This document shows, piece after piece, positions 9,621 through 19,700 of a DNA stretch of 64,000 nucleotides. The DNA comes from Roseiconus nitratireducens (lineage in GTDB: Bacteria; Planctomycetota; Planctomycetia; Pirellulales; Pirellulaceae), in assembly GCF_008629675.1 (NCBI RefSeq), contig NZ_VWOX01000004.1:372001-436000 (forward strand), written 5' to 3'. How positions within the stretch are numbered: the first letter of the stretch is position 1; the number at the start of each line of letters is the position of its first letter. The position numbers were made by a program, and so were the translations under genes. The notes under the pieces were generated by a model that was given only the letters and a program-made list of their open reading frames with translations, searched no databases and was not told where the DNA came from.

Positions 9621-12600
9621 TCACTCGTCCTCGATCGATTCTCCGCCGGCGATCGTGATCATTTTCCGGAACCGATCGACATTCAGTTTCTCTTCCTGAC
9701 CGACACTCCCGTCGGCCATCAGGTACAGCGTCGGCTGATACAGATCGGTCACCATCGCATCCAGGTCTTCGGGCTTGGTCCACGGGACGCTGGACGGTGA
9801 TTCGATCAGCAACACCGTCTTGGAGGTGCCATCGGTCAGCTCGATAAAGCTCCGCCCGCCGGCTTTCCCCAGCGCCCCAACATCACTGGCAAAACCCAGG
9901 AAGTGCGTGTGCCCGGCGCGTTCGCCGGGCTCCGCACGCGGGCTCCGGTAGACGTCGGGCATCTGCTCGATCAGCTTGGAATTGTGCTCGCTGTCCCAGG
10001 GCTGGTCGAATCGATAGCTTCCCCACAACTCGCCCTGGTCCAGGTAAGGCAGCAGCGCGACACGCCAGCTGTAGGGATACTTCTTGCCGGTTTTTTCCGA
10101 GGCGGTTTTGGGCAGATTCTTCGACGCCGGCAAGAAACGGTGGGCCCGGTAGAAGTTATGAAAAGCTAACCCGATTTGCTTCAACCGGCCCATCGAGAGT
10201 GAAACATCAATCAGCGATTGCGTCATCGTCTGTTTGCCCGGCAAGCTGGACTCGCCACCCCGTTTGAATTGGTCGATCAGTGCCAACGCGATTCGCTCGG
10301 GGCTGTGCTCGGCGCCCTTGACGTTGAGTGCTTCCGAAAGCTCGCCCGCGAATATCGCATTCGACTTGGTCAAATGCCAAACCTGTGGCCTGCCCGGAAT
10401 CCCTCTTCCTGCCCACGCATTCTGCTGCAATCCGGGAAAAACCGACTCTTCTACCTCATACGTCAGATGCAATCCCTGATCGTCCCAGGTGGCGTCAAAG
10501 ACGGCGGTACCACGTTCGGCGTGTTTCAATTCCAACTCAAATCGGTCCTCTCCAAGATCTCGCACCTGATAGTCCCCGGTGGCAAAGTTGTTGGGCGGGG
10601 TCAGCATCGGATTGATCAAGAAGAATTGGTCTTTTTCAATGACAATCACGCTAGTCAATCTGTCATGGGTATCTCGATTCAATTTTGGATCGGGCAGCCA
10701 CATTCCTTGTAGCCGCCGGACGGTTGCGAGCCGCCGAGCCCGAGCTTGGGCCGCGTCTTGCATGGACTCTAAGGACGAGCCCGACAGCGGCGGACGCACG
10801 GCGCCCTCGACCAACCCGGCCGACAGCCCCTCGCGAAGCCGCGCGCGTTCCTCGTGAGTGAAATCGCCGGTGATCTGGACCGATGCGGCGACAGCGGACA
10901 GGATTCGCGGGGCGGCGAGGATCTTGCCGTCGGCGATAATTGCCAAGGTCTGATTCAAGTGGTCCGAGGTCAAACGACGTAGTTTCTCGCCGACCGGCGG
11001 CGTGAATTTCAGTTCGATCCCCTGGTACTGATCCTGGTATCGCAAGATCTGGCCCTTGATCTCTGGCCACGTCACGCCGTCGCGGGCCGGATTCTTGATC
11101 AACCCGTAGGGTTGGCCATCGACATCAACCGACACGGCTTCACTTAACAGTACCGACGATGCCAATGGAACCCACGTTCCGTGTGGGGTTTCGACGACGC
11201 GGGGCGTGTTGCTCGGCTTGCCCACCATCTGGTCGAAACCATCGGAAGCTTTCAACGCTTCGCGAAGAGCTGCTTCGGCTGCCTTGGTGTCGGTATTGAA
11301 GGGATCCGCAATGATGGCGAAGGACAAAGCCCCCAATATCCCGTCGGAGTCATTCGCGTCAGGCAACTTGTCCGCCGACGGTGCCCCCGCGGGCGTTGCC
11401 GCCGCACGCTCAACCGCCGTTTCCTTTCCGCTCTGGTCCGCAATCGGCGCGTCATCCTGCACCATTTCAACATGGGCACCACTCGCCGGAAGCTTCACCG
11501 TGGTGCCATCGGGGTAAGTGATCTTGATCCACAAGCCCATCGCCAGGCCGGCGAGCAATCCCAGCATTCCGGCACCGATGGCTGCGGCGATTGGTACCCG
11601 CCGGCGGTGCCAGGGCTGCAGCCTTGGACTGACGCTTGACGCGGCAACCTGCTCCGCGGGCCGATCCATTTTGACCGCCCGATCGATCAGGGCGACCAGG
11701 TCGGCTCCCCGGCTGAATCGGACCAAAGCCTCGGCCACCTCACCGGGGGACTGCGGACGTCCCTGGGGATCTTTCGCCAACATCGAATCCACCAACTTGA
11801 CCAGCGGCTTGGGCGCTTCGGGCAGTCGTTCCGCCAGACTGGGCGGCGGACTGGAAACATGGGCATTCAGCTTCGAAAACACCGTGGGATGATCTGGATC
11901 GGCGAACGGTGCAACTCCGGTCAGCAACTTGAATAGCGTGCAGCCGAGCGAATACAGATCCGATCGGCAGTCGACGCTGCGTCCATCGACGACTTGTTCC
12001 GGGGCGATGTAATCGGCGGTTCCCAACGTTTGCCCGGTCCCGGTGATTTCCGGCTCACCGGCCGAGGCGAATTGGAATCGCGCCAGACCGAGATCCAGCA
12101 GTTTCACGTCGCCCTGTCGGCTGAGCATGACGTTCGATGGCTTGACGTCGCGGTGCACGAACCCTTGATCGCTGGTGTACTGCAGTGCCGTTGCGACGAC
12201 GCGCGTGATCTCGCAAGCGTCGGCAATCGGAAGGGGGCCGATCCGGGTCACCAGCTGGCCCAAATCCAGACCGTCGATGTATTCGGTCACCAGCACCGCC
12301 GTGCCGTCGATCTCGCGGGCGTCGTGGGCGGTGACAATGTTGGGATGACTCAACCGTCCCACCGCCCGCATTTCCACATCGAAGCGATCCCGCATGCGGC
12401 GGTCGGCCAGCCGGTGCCCGCCCAGGACCTTCAGCGCGACCTCGCGGCCCAATTTGGTGTGCCGAGCCAAATACACGCATCCCATGCCTCCGCGGCCGAT
12501 GCGTCGTACCAGATCGTACTCGCCGATCGACGACGGCAAATCGTCCTCTTCGGAGTCGGCCAATCCCTCGCCGGCATCCGCCAACGCTGCCAACGCTTTG

Positions 12601-12827
12601 GCCATCGCCATGCGGCAATCGGGTTCATCGGTCAGCCCCGGATGATCATCGTGCTGGCGCAGACCGTGGACGAACGAGTCTTCGGAATCGACCGTTTCCA
12701 ATTCCGCTTTGCAACGCTCGCAATCGCGAAGATGCTGAAACAGAACGTCGCTGTCTTCCTCGGACAGGCAGCCCAGCGTGAACGCTTTCAATTGGTCGGC
12801 AGAAGGGCATTCGGTGGCGGTCATCAT
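9621..12827 (-). CDS. Transmembrane Ser/Thr protein kinase with zinc-finger N-terminus and SecD-head, TIGR03067-like and DUF1559-like outer domains
   Basis: A 1068-residue multidomain protein. Residues 1-45 hold an anti-sigma-type zinc finger (H32-x3-C36-x2-C39). Residues ~104-370 are a Hanks kinase: GRGGMG loop, catalytic lysine in VALKVL (K133), HRDVKPSN (D227) and DLG in place of DFG. A membrane segment spans ~412-434, followed by WIKITYPDGTTVKLP, common after the membrane helix of planctomycete kinases. The outside part holds a SecD P1-head-like domain (about 500-670; TLAIIADGKILAAPRI, QITGDFTHEERARL), a TIGR03067-like domain (from RRLQGMWLPDP) and a DUF1559-like domain (LPYLDQGELWGSYRF, SKTVLLIES, and a final LMADGSV). 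A GAGGA ribosome site lies 7 bases before ATG 12827. It is divergent from an ECF sigma gene, 215 bp apart, suggesting it senses envelope state and controls that sigma factor. Kinase confidence is high; the outer-domain names are by eye. Confidence 0.9.
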   Translation of the reverse strand: MMTATECPSADQLKAFTLGCLSEEDSDVLFQHLRDCERCKAELETVDSEDSFVHGLRQHDDHPGLTDEPDCRMAMAKALAALADAGEGLADSEEDDLPSSIGEYDLVRRIGRGGMGCVYLARHTKLGREVALKVLGGHRLADRRMRDRFDVEMRAVGRLSHPNIVTAHDAREIDGTAVLVTEYIDGLDLGQLVTRIGPLPIADACEITRVVATALQYTSDQGFVHRDVKPSNVMLSRQGDVKLLDLGLARFQFASAGEPEITGTGQTLGTADYIAPEQVVDGRSVDCRSDLYSLGCTLFKLLTGVAPFADPDHPTVFSKLNAHVSSPPPSLAERLPEAPKPLVKLVDSMLAKDPQGRPQSPGEVAEALVRFSRGADLVALIDRAVKMDRPAEQVAASSVSPRLQPWHRRRVPIAAAIGAGMLGLLAGLAMGLWIKITYPDGTTVKLPASGAHVEMVQDDAPIADQSGKETAVERAAATPAGAPSADKLPDANDSDGILGALSFAIIADPFNTDTKAAEAALREALKASDGFDQMVGKPSNTPRVVETPHGTWVPLASSVLLSEAVSVDVDGQPYGLIKNPARDGVTWPEIKGQILRYQDQYQGIELKFTPPVGEKLRRLTSDHLNQTLAIIADGKILAAPRILSAVAASVQITGDFTHEERARLREGLSAGLVEGAVRPPLSGSSLESMQDAAQARARRLATVRRLQGMWLPDPKLNRDTHDRLTSVIVIEKDQFFLINPMLTPPNNFATGDYQVRDLGEDRFELELKHAERGTAVFDATWDDQGLHLTYEVEESVFPGLQQNAWAGRGIPGRPQVWHLTKSNAIFAGELSEALNVKGAEHSPERIALALIDQFKRGGESSLPGKQTMTQSLIDVSLSMGRLKQIGLAFHNFYRAHRFLPASKNLPKTASEKTGKKYPYSWRVALLPYLDQGELWGSYRFDQPWDSEHNSKLIEQMPDVYRSPRAEPGERAGHTHFLGFASDVGALGKAGGRSFIELTDGTSKTVLLIESPSSVPWTKPEDLDAMVTDLYQPTLYLMADGSVGQEEKLNVDRFRKMITIAGGESIEDE

Positions 12828-13042
12828 CGCATTTTCCTCGCTGGCACTACGGTTTCAAGCATCGCAATCGGTCAGGATCGACCTCTACCAGGAAGAACGC
12901 AGACGTCTGACACCAAAAAAGAAAATCACAAAAACCCGAGAAATCCTCGGCCATCGGCGACGTTTCCTCAGATGGGAAACACGGAACGCGTTGCCTAAGA
13001 TCGGGCCGACCGCGGGAACGGCCGGCAGGCTAAACTGGTCCC

Positions 13043-13654
13043 ATGAATCCGCCCGACAAACGCGCCGAGCTCCCCTCACACCCGACATTGTCATCGATGT
13101 TCCTGTCCGGTGTGCGCGACTTGGACCCCGAATCATGGAGCCGGCTGGTCCAGACCTTTGGACCGATCGTCTACCGCTGGTGCCGAACGTCCGGCGTCAG
13201 TCCCGCCGACGCGCCGGATTTGGTGCAGGACGTGTTCACCTCAATCGCGCGGGGCATCGGAGGCTTTCAGCGGCAGACCGCCGAAGGCAGCTTTCGGTCC
13301 TGGATCGCAACGATTACCCGCAACCGCATCCGAGACCATTTTCGTCGGCGGGCGGCCCGTGAGCAGGCCGAAGGCGGCACCGAGGCACTCGTGCGATTGC
13401 AGCAACAATCCGATGATATCGATGATTCGGTCCGCGGCGAAACGATCGAAAGTCCCCTGCTCCGCCAAGTGATGGCGGCGGCGCAATCAGAATTCGAACC
13501 CAAGACCTGGACCGCCTTTTGCTTGACGACGCTGGAGAGCAAGTCACCCGCGGCCGTGGCAGAACTGACCGGGCTGTCGGTCGCCAGCGTCTATCAGTCC
13601 AAGTCGCGGGTCTTGCGACGGATTCGACAGCGGATGGCGGAATTGCCCCAGTAG
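13043..13654 (+). CDS. ECF RNA polymerase sigma factor (kinase-associated type)
   Basis: A 203-residue sigma-70 family protein with region 2 (PDLVQDVFTSIARGIGGF, then SFRSWIATITRNRIRDHFRR) and region 4 ([34 protein letters not shown]). These are the two regions kept in ECF sigmas, which bind core RNA polymerase and recognise a dedicated promoter set. It starts 215 bp from the divergent Ser/Thr kinase whose N-terminus carries an anti-sigma-like zinc finger. Planctomycete ECF groups genetically linked to Ser/Thr kinases are known, so control by that kinase is likely. The LQQQ-containing linker between regions is long (about 60 residues). The gene is convergent with the transporter downstream. 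Confidence 0.93.
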   Translation: MNPPDKRAELPSHPTLSSMFLSGVRDLDPESWSRLVQTFGPIVYRWCRTSGVSPADAPDLVQDVFTSIARGIGGFQRQTAEGSFRSWIATITRNRIRDHFRRRAAREQAEGGTEALVRLQQQSDDIDDSVRGETIESPLLRQVMAAAQSEFEPKTWTAFCLTTLESKSPAAVAELTGLSVASVYQSKSRVLRRIRQRMAELPQ

Positions 13655-13679
13655 CGTTTGGGCGACTGCGACCATCCCA

Positions 13680-14654
13680 TCAATTCGCCGGCGGCGTCCG
13701 TTCACTCCGACCGGCCCACAGGGCGGCCAACACGGTTCCGGTCAACATGCATCCGAAGGTGTACGCCGCGGTCGGAATCTGGGCCTGAGATTCGCCGCCC
13801 CACAGACTGGCTGCCAGCGCCGTTCCCAAACCGGCGTTCTGCATCCCGACCTCCAACGTCAACGCCCTCCGCATCGCCGACGGCATGCGGCAGGCGCAAC
13901 CCGCCAGGTAACCGCCGCAATAACCCAGCACATTCATCAGCAGCAGCCCGACCAGCAAGCTGGCCTGCACGCCCGCAAGCCGGTCGCGGTTGGCCGCGAC
14001 CACCGAGGCGATGATCCACAGCAGCGCAAACGTCGCCACCTTGGGCGCGACCTTTGACGCCAACGGCTGAACCCACGCCAGCGACTGCTTGACCCCATAG
14101 CCAATCACGATCGGGGCAACGACGGAACCGAACAGCGTGGCCGCCATCCGTTTGGCATCCACCACCTCGGAACCGGTCTGCAATCCGGCCACCACGGTCA
14201 AAGCCAGCGGAACTGACAGCGGTGAAAGCAAGGTCGCCACCGATGTCAGGCTGACCGAGTAACTGACATTCCCGCGGGCCGTCATGGTCAACACGTTGGA
14301 CGCCATCGCACCGGGAACACATCCGGCAAGCAGCACGCCCAACGCGATCGGCCCTTCCAGCCCCAACAGTTGCACGACCAGCCAAGCGAGCGCCGGCATC
14401 AGCGTGCACTGCACCACGACTCCGCAAAGTACCATCCAGGGACGGCGTCGAAGTTCCACCAACTCCTCTCGCTGAACGACCAACCCCAGGCAAAACATGG
14501 TCAGCGAGACCAGCCCCAACAACCAGGTCGAATCCAGGCGAAACGGATCGAAGCCATCCGCGAACCACGGCCAGACGTAGGCCAAGGCCGAACTTGCGAC
14601 CAACGCAACCAAGACGTCAAAACCGGCCACACGGCGTTTTAGCTCGGTGAACAC
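13680..14654 (-). CDS. Bile acid:sodium symporter (BASS) family transporter
   Basis: A 324-residue polytopic membrane protein with about nine to ten hydrophobic segments. The stretch LLAGCVPGAMASNVLTMTARGNVSYS matches the conserved crossover region of SBF/BASS transporters, and GMQNAGLGTALA matches the second pseudo-symmetric crossover. Members take up organic anions with sodium; the substrate here cannot be told from sequence, and many bacterial members move keto acids or pantoate-like compounds rather than bile acids. The ATG at 14654 is followed directly by a charged residue stretch and the first helix. The gene lies 15 bp downstream of the minus-strand esterase gene, so the two may be co-transcribed. 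Confidence 0.88.
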   Translation of the reverse strand: MFTELKRRVAGFDVLVALVASSALAYVWPWFADGFDPFRLDSTWLLGLVSLTMFCLGLVVQREELVELRRRPWMVLCGVVVQCTLMPALAWLVVQLLGLEGPIALGVLLAGCVPGAMASNVLTMTARGNVSYSVSLTSVATLLSPLSVPLALTVVAGLQTGSEVVDAKRMAATLFGSVVAPIVIGYGVKQSLAWVQPLASKVAPKVATFALLWIIASVVAANRDRLAGVQASLLVGLLLMNVLGYCGGYLAGCACRMPSAMRRALTLEVGMQNAGLGTALAASLWGGESQAQIPTAAYTFGCMLTGTVLAALWAGRSERTPPAN

Positions 14655-14669
14655 ATCAACGCCTTTGTT

Positions 14670-15644
14670 CTACCGGCGTTGACGGGCGAAGGACGCTTCA
14701 TGAAACCGCATGATCTCCAGTCCCTTTTTCCCGTAGATTTTGGTGGCCGAGTGTGGGACGTCGGGAACAACCAACGGCTTATGCTCGATCCCCAGTTCCT
14801 TTAGGAATTGCATGTATTGCAGGTTGTTCTCGTAGTTGAATCCGTCGGTGCCGACGTACAACATCAAATGGAGTTTGGGAGCGTCCTTACGGGCAGCGTA
14901 GGTGCGGGCAAGATCCCAGGTGTTGTCGCCCTTGGCAAATCGCAGCGTTTCCGATTCGGCCGAATCAGGCGACTCGCTGATCCGTTTTTCGGTCGCGTAG
15001 CCGCCCCCGCCGGCGGCGACACTGCTGAATATTTCAGGATAACGCAACGACAGCCGCATCGTTCCCCGTCCACCCTGTGAAAACCCCTCCAAGCCTCGAC
15101 CCTTTCGATCGGCGATGGTGCGATACGTCGCATCAATGTGAGGAATCAACTCGCGAATGAAGACGTCCGCACCAACCGCATCGGGCTGGCCTGGCACGCC
15201 GATCGAAGCGGGAACGTTGTAGTGGCTGACCGGCCCGCCGTTGACGAACACGTAGATCACGGGGGCCACCTCGTGTTCACCTCGCAATCGGACGATCTCG
15301 CGGGCCACGCCCACGCCCTTGGCTTCGCTACCGGGACGCCCACCGTGCAGATAGTAGATGACGGGGTAACGTTGCTGCGACGTTTCGTATCCGGGCGGAA
15401 GAAGGATCGCGTAGCCCACCGCCTGATCCGCTAGCCGGCTGTCAAAGGTCGCGTGCTCCAGCCCCGCTATCTGATGCTCGGGCAGCGGATTGACCCAGCG
15501 GAACGGTTTCTGCGGTTTCTTTTTCTTCTTCGTCTCGGCCGGCGATGCCTTGGCGCTCGATTCTTGCTGGGCAACGGCGGCCGTAGGTCCGATCACTGCG
15601 GCCAGACAACAACCAATCAAGACGCAGACGAAATACCGGATCAT
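14670..15644 (-). CDS. Secreted alpha/beta-hydrolase esterase (esterase D / feruloyl-esterase-like)
   Basis: A 324-residue protein with an N-terminal signal peptide (hydrophobic 5-24, cleavage near AVA-QQ) followed by a lysine-rich stretch (KKKKKPQK at about 39-46). The catalytic triad of the Esterase/IroE family is visible: nucleophile S189 in GFSQGG, an Asp in YVGTDGFNY (D267) and H298 in DVPHSATKIYG; the oxyanion HGG is at 100-102. Members hydrolyse esters such as siderophore or feruloyl linkages, and in planctomycetes such secreted esterases often accompany polysaccharide-degradation genes, removing ester side groups. The next gene downstream is the BASS transporter at 15 bp. The actual substrate is not shown. 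Confidence 0.85.
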   Translation of the reverse strand: MIRYFVCVLIGCCLAAVIGPTAAVAQQESSAKASPAETKKKKKPQKPFRWVNPLPEHQIAGLEHATFDSRLADQAVGYAILLPPGYETSQQRYPVIYYLHGGRPGSEAKGVGVAREIVRLRGEHEVAPVIYVFVNGGPVSHYNVPASIGVPGQPDAVGADVFIRELIPHIDATYRTIADRKGRGLEGFSQGGRGTMRLSLRYPEIFSSVAAGGGGYATEKRISESPDSAESETLRFAKGDNTWDLARTYAARKDAPKLHLMLYVGTDGFNYENNLQYMQFLKELGIEHKPLVVPDVPHSATKIYGKKGLEIMRFHEASFARQRR

Positions 15645-15716
15645 GGAAAACCAAACGATTCAAGGGAGAGAATGTTTTGAAACACAAACGGAACCGGATC
15701 GGAAAACCGCAACCTG

Positions 15717-16676
15717 TTACTGATCCGAGCTCTGGTAGGCCGCACGGATCACTTGGTTGGTCGCCATCCCGATCTGACCGGTCACGCGGGGTGTTCGTCC
15801 GGCCAGGACGGCTTGCGAAAAGTCTTCGATCAAGGGGGCATGATAGTTTGAGTGCGGCGGATGTGACTCGGTTTCACAGCGGCCATCGATCTGGACTCTC
15901 AAGTCCCCGGCATTCAAATCGTCGGTGCACAGCCAACCGTCGGTGCCGATGATTTCCAGACGGTCGGGCGTGTACCGGGTTCCGAAAAAACATTGCAGCA
16001 CGCCCTGCCCGCCGTCGCGGAAATCGACCAACACGGTCGCGGCCTGTTCCGCCTGGTAGTCGGGCGAGGGCACGCAGCTGGCCTGAACATTCTCGATGCT
16101 ACCGAAAAGCTGCAGAAACAGGTCCAAACGGTGGCTGCCGATATCCATCAGCGGTCCCCCACCGCCCTGCGCCTTGACCACCCGCCAGTCATCGGCGGGA
16201 AAACGGAGCGGATTGCCGGTGGTGGCCAGGATCGACAACGGGCGTCCGATCGCACCGGACTGGATCAGCTCCGCCATCCGCGAGACGACCGGATAGAACC
16301 GCCGATAGTAGGCGACGCCCAGGTTCACCCCGGCCGCCTGACAGGCGTCGATCATCTGCTGACATTCTTCCGTGCTGAGCGCCATCGGTTTTTCCACCAG
16401 CACGTGCTTTCCGGCTTCGGCGGCGGCGACCGTGTGTTCGCAATGCAGATGCACCGGCGTGGCAACGTAGATGGCGTCCAGGTCGTCGCGGGCGATCAAT
16501 GCTTCGGCCGACGTCGTCAATTCCGTCACGCCAAACTGGCTTCCAAACTCCCGCAACGATCCCTGATCGCGTCGACAAGCCGCAACCAATTCGCTGTTCA
16601 CATCACCGATCATTGCGTCGGCCACCCGCTTTCGCGAAATGTCGCCGCACCCGAGCAGTCCCCATCGAACTTTCAT
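15717..16676 (-). CDS. Gfo/Idh/MocA family NAD(P)-dependent oxidoreductase
   Basis: A 319-residue cytoplasmic enzyme. The N-terminal Rossmann fold opens MKVRWGLLGCGDISRKR (GxGxxS type) and the family signature EKPMAL (E95-K96-P97) closes the nucleotide domain; YRRFYP and GGGGPLMDIGSHRLDL mark the C-terminal substrate domain with the conserved GSH. Family members oxidise or reduce sugars, inositols and related polyols. No secretion signal is present. It lies 66 bp downstream of the PVC-type cytochrome gene on the same strand, so both may act in one sugar-oxidation route; the substrate is unknown. Confidence 0.92.
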   Translation of the reverse strand: MKVRWGLLGCGDISRKRVADAMIGDVNSELVAACRRDQGSLREFGSQFGVTELTTSAEALIARDDLDAIYVATPVHLHCEHTVAAAEAGKHVLVEKPMALSTEECQQMIDACQAAGVNLGVAYYRRFYPVVSRMAELIQSGAIGRPLSILATTGNPLRFPADDWRVVKAQGGGGPLMDIGSHRLDLFLQLFGSIENVQASCVPSPDYQAEQAATVLVDFRDGGQGVLQCFFGTRYTPDRLEIIGTDGWLCTDDLNAGDLRVQIDGRCETESHPPHSNYHAPLIEDFSQAVLAGRTPRVTGQIGMATNQVIRAAYQSSDQ

Positions 16677-16742
16677 GAATTCCCTTGCCGCCGGCTTTTG
16701 TTGGTGTCAGATCTCGTGTGGGAACACCGTCGCGGCGTTCCA

Positions 16743-19700
16743 TCACGAATGGGCGTCCAAAAGGTAAGCGATCAGATCCGACATCGCCTGGGGGGGAATT
16801 GCTTTTTCCAGTCCCACGGGCATGATCGATTGCCCCGTGTCGCGGATCTCCTCGATGTCGCTTCGCAGAATCGTCTCGGTCACGTTCTCGGCCCGCTTGA
16901 TGACAATGCTGTTGGCATTCTCCGAAGCGATCATCCCGGCATGCACGTTTCCATCGATGGTCAACACCGCGTAGTTGATGAATTGCGGGTTCACTTCGCG
17001 GTTGGGATCCAGCACGTTGACCAGAATCGATTCCGGCCCCCGCGTGGCCGCGGCGACAAGGCTGGGCCCCAGGGCGTGCCCCTGTTGCCCGACCTGATGA
17101 CAGCCGGCGCATTGCTGCTTGAAAACCGTTTCTCCGCGCCCCGGATCCCCGGGCGTCCTCAGGGCGGAACCGTACCGGTCGATCAATTCGTCACGGGACA
17201 CCTGATCGGTCGACCGCAGATACGACGTGGCCGCATCGCGGATTCGCTGATTGCCGCTTTGGGCCAAAGCATTCCACCGCGCGATCGAAATCTCGTCCCG
17301 CGAAATCAAACCGGATTCGATCGCTTCCAAGGTTTCCAACGTGTGGGTCGTGTTGCCGAACAAGACTTCTCCCGCGGCACGACGCAACTGCGGGCTAAGG
17401 CGTGGCCAAACCTGCAGCAACGTTGGTGTGGTGCGATCGGAATCAAACCGTCCGATTGCAGAGATGGCGGCCCGTTGCAGTTGCGATGATTCAGGCTCCG
17501 CGATCACCTGCAGCAACGCGGGCGCGGCTCGGGGTGGAGTCGCCTGGGCCAACCAGTCGATCGCTGAGATTCGCTGGTCAACGGTTCGTTCAGTGTCCTC
17601 GACCTGCTTGATGGCAAGCGTCACCAGCCGATCCAGCTTTGCACTCGCTTGCTTGGTTTCCGCACTGACGGCAGGATCTGCTTGGTGATCCCGTGTCGCC
17701 TTCAGCAAACGTGCCAGCACCGGAAGCAAGCTGGGATCATCTCCCGCGTCGACGATGGCGTTTCTGGCACGATCGATCGACGACGGGTTTCCGCTGGCGG
17801 CGATCGCCCCGGCCAACTTTCCCAGAAACGGTGCCAGGGGCGCCACCGAGTCGCTTTTCGCCAAGGCCTCGAACAGGTCCGGCAGATGACCGAACGACGA
17901 GCTGCCCACGGCGGTTTGAATCCAGCGATCAGCCGGATCCTGGAGCAGCAACAAGGCAAGCCACTCTGCCGGATCTTCGATCGCCATTTCGCCCACCGTG
18001 AACGCCAATTGGTAGCGAACTTCGATGGACGGATGCCGCAGTTGTGCCCGCAGCCATTTCAAGACCGACGGATCCTCCGGAAACTGTTCGGCCAACCGGA
18101 TCGCATGGCGAACCACTTGAGGATGCCCATCCTGTAAACACTCGACGACGGTGTCGGTTTCCAGAGACTTCATCCCTGCCAACGCGTACAGCGAGTGAAT
18201 CCTGCCCTGCGCGGTTGCCGCAACACGTGCCTGGCGTCGCAACGGTTCCAGCACTGTCGGATCCTGCCGCTGATAAATCAATCGCGATGCAGTCTCGCGG
18301 TGCCAGCGGTTGGGATGGTCCAGAAACCGCACCAGGTCGACCGACGCTAATGTCGACAACGGCGGAGTCGGCCGATGCCGGTACCCGTCCGGGGCGATGC
18401 GGTACAACCGACCGCGGTCGCGACCGGACGTCAGATCGACGTGCTGCTTGATTTCCGGCGGCAGACTCTTGGGGTGCTCGATGACTTCGCGGTACACGTC
18501 AACGACCGTCATGCAGCCATCTGGACCGCAGGCAAACTGCGCCGGTCGAAACCAGGTATCCCGCGATGCAACGAACTCCGACATCGAATCGATTCGGTGA
18601 CCGATCTTGAGCACCCCATCGGACGAGAGACGCTTACGATGAATCAGATTGCTGCCGACGTCTCCGACGATGGCAAGCTGTCGATCCTCTTCCGGCCAGG
18701 CATCGCCTCCATAGATCATCACACCGGTGGCGCCGGTAAAGTATCCGGCCGGGCGGCCGCCGCCTTCCACCGGACCGCCGACCAGCCCAGCGACGCGCAA
18801 TCGCGTGCGCACAATCCGCCACGGTTCGACCGGGCTGATTCGAAAGACTTCCGCTTGCGGGCCATCAGCAGCGATGCTTTGCCGCGCCGGCGGTGCCGCC
18901 AACCGCGGCTGCCGCGCGATGTAGCGATCCTCGTACAGGACTTGCTGCAGGTGGTCGCTGTTGGAAGAGACGAACTTGTGTCCCCAGTCGTCAAAGCACA
19001 TCCCGTGCTGGCCACCGCCGCTGGTCAGCTGCAATTCGTAGCTGGCCGGATCGAAGGCCAAGTCATGCCCGCGGATCGGCCGGCCCGCAGCAGCCCCCGC
19101 GTCGTCGGGACCGGGTTCCGAACCGGGACCCGCCCGACGAATCGTGCCGCCGGCCGTGCTGCAGGCCAAATGGATCCGGTTGTCCAAGCCCCAGCGGAAA
19201 GAGTTCGGCAGGCCTTGGACGTTGGAAACGGAGAAGCCGGTGAACACCAACTCCTTGCTGTCGGCCACACCGTCCTGGTCGTCATCAGAAAAGTAGTACA
19301 GGTCCGGCGCGTCCACCACAAACAACCCGCCCCGGTAGGGAAAGATCGCCGTGGGCCACAACAATTTCTCCGCAAAGACCTTTCGAGAGTCATAGACGCC
19401 ATCCCGATCCTCATCGGTCAGCCGCGTGATCCGGGAAATCGCGTCGTCCCGATCTTCGCTGTACCCACGCATCTCGCAAACGAACAGGTGTCCGTCGGCA
19501 TCCCACTCGACCGCAACCGGGCTGCCGACCAACGGTTCATGTGCGACCAGCTCCAAGTGGTACCCCGGAGCGACTTCGAAAGTTTCCAAGACTTGATCCG
19601 GCTCGACCGCCGGCGTTCGCGGCAGTTGATCCGCGAAATCCTTCCCCAACGCCCGACCTCCGTCGGGAAAGGGCAGTGCCATCACGGACAGAGCGAAAGC

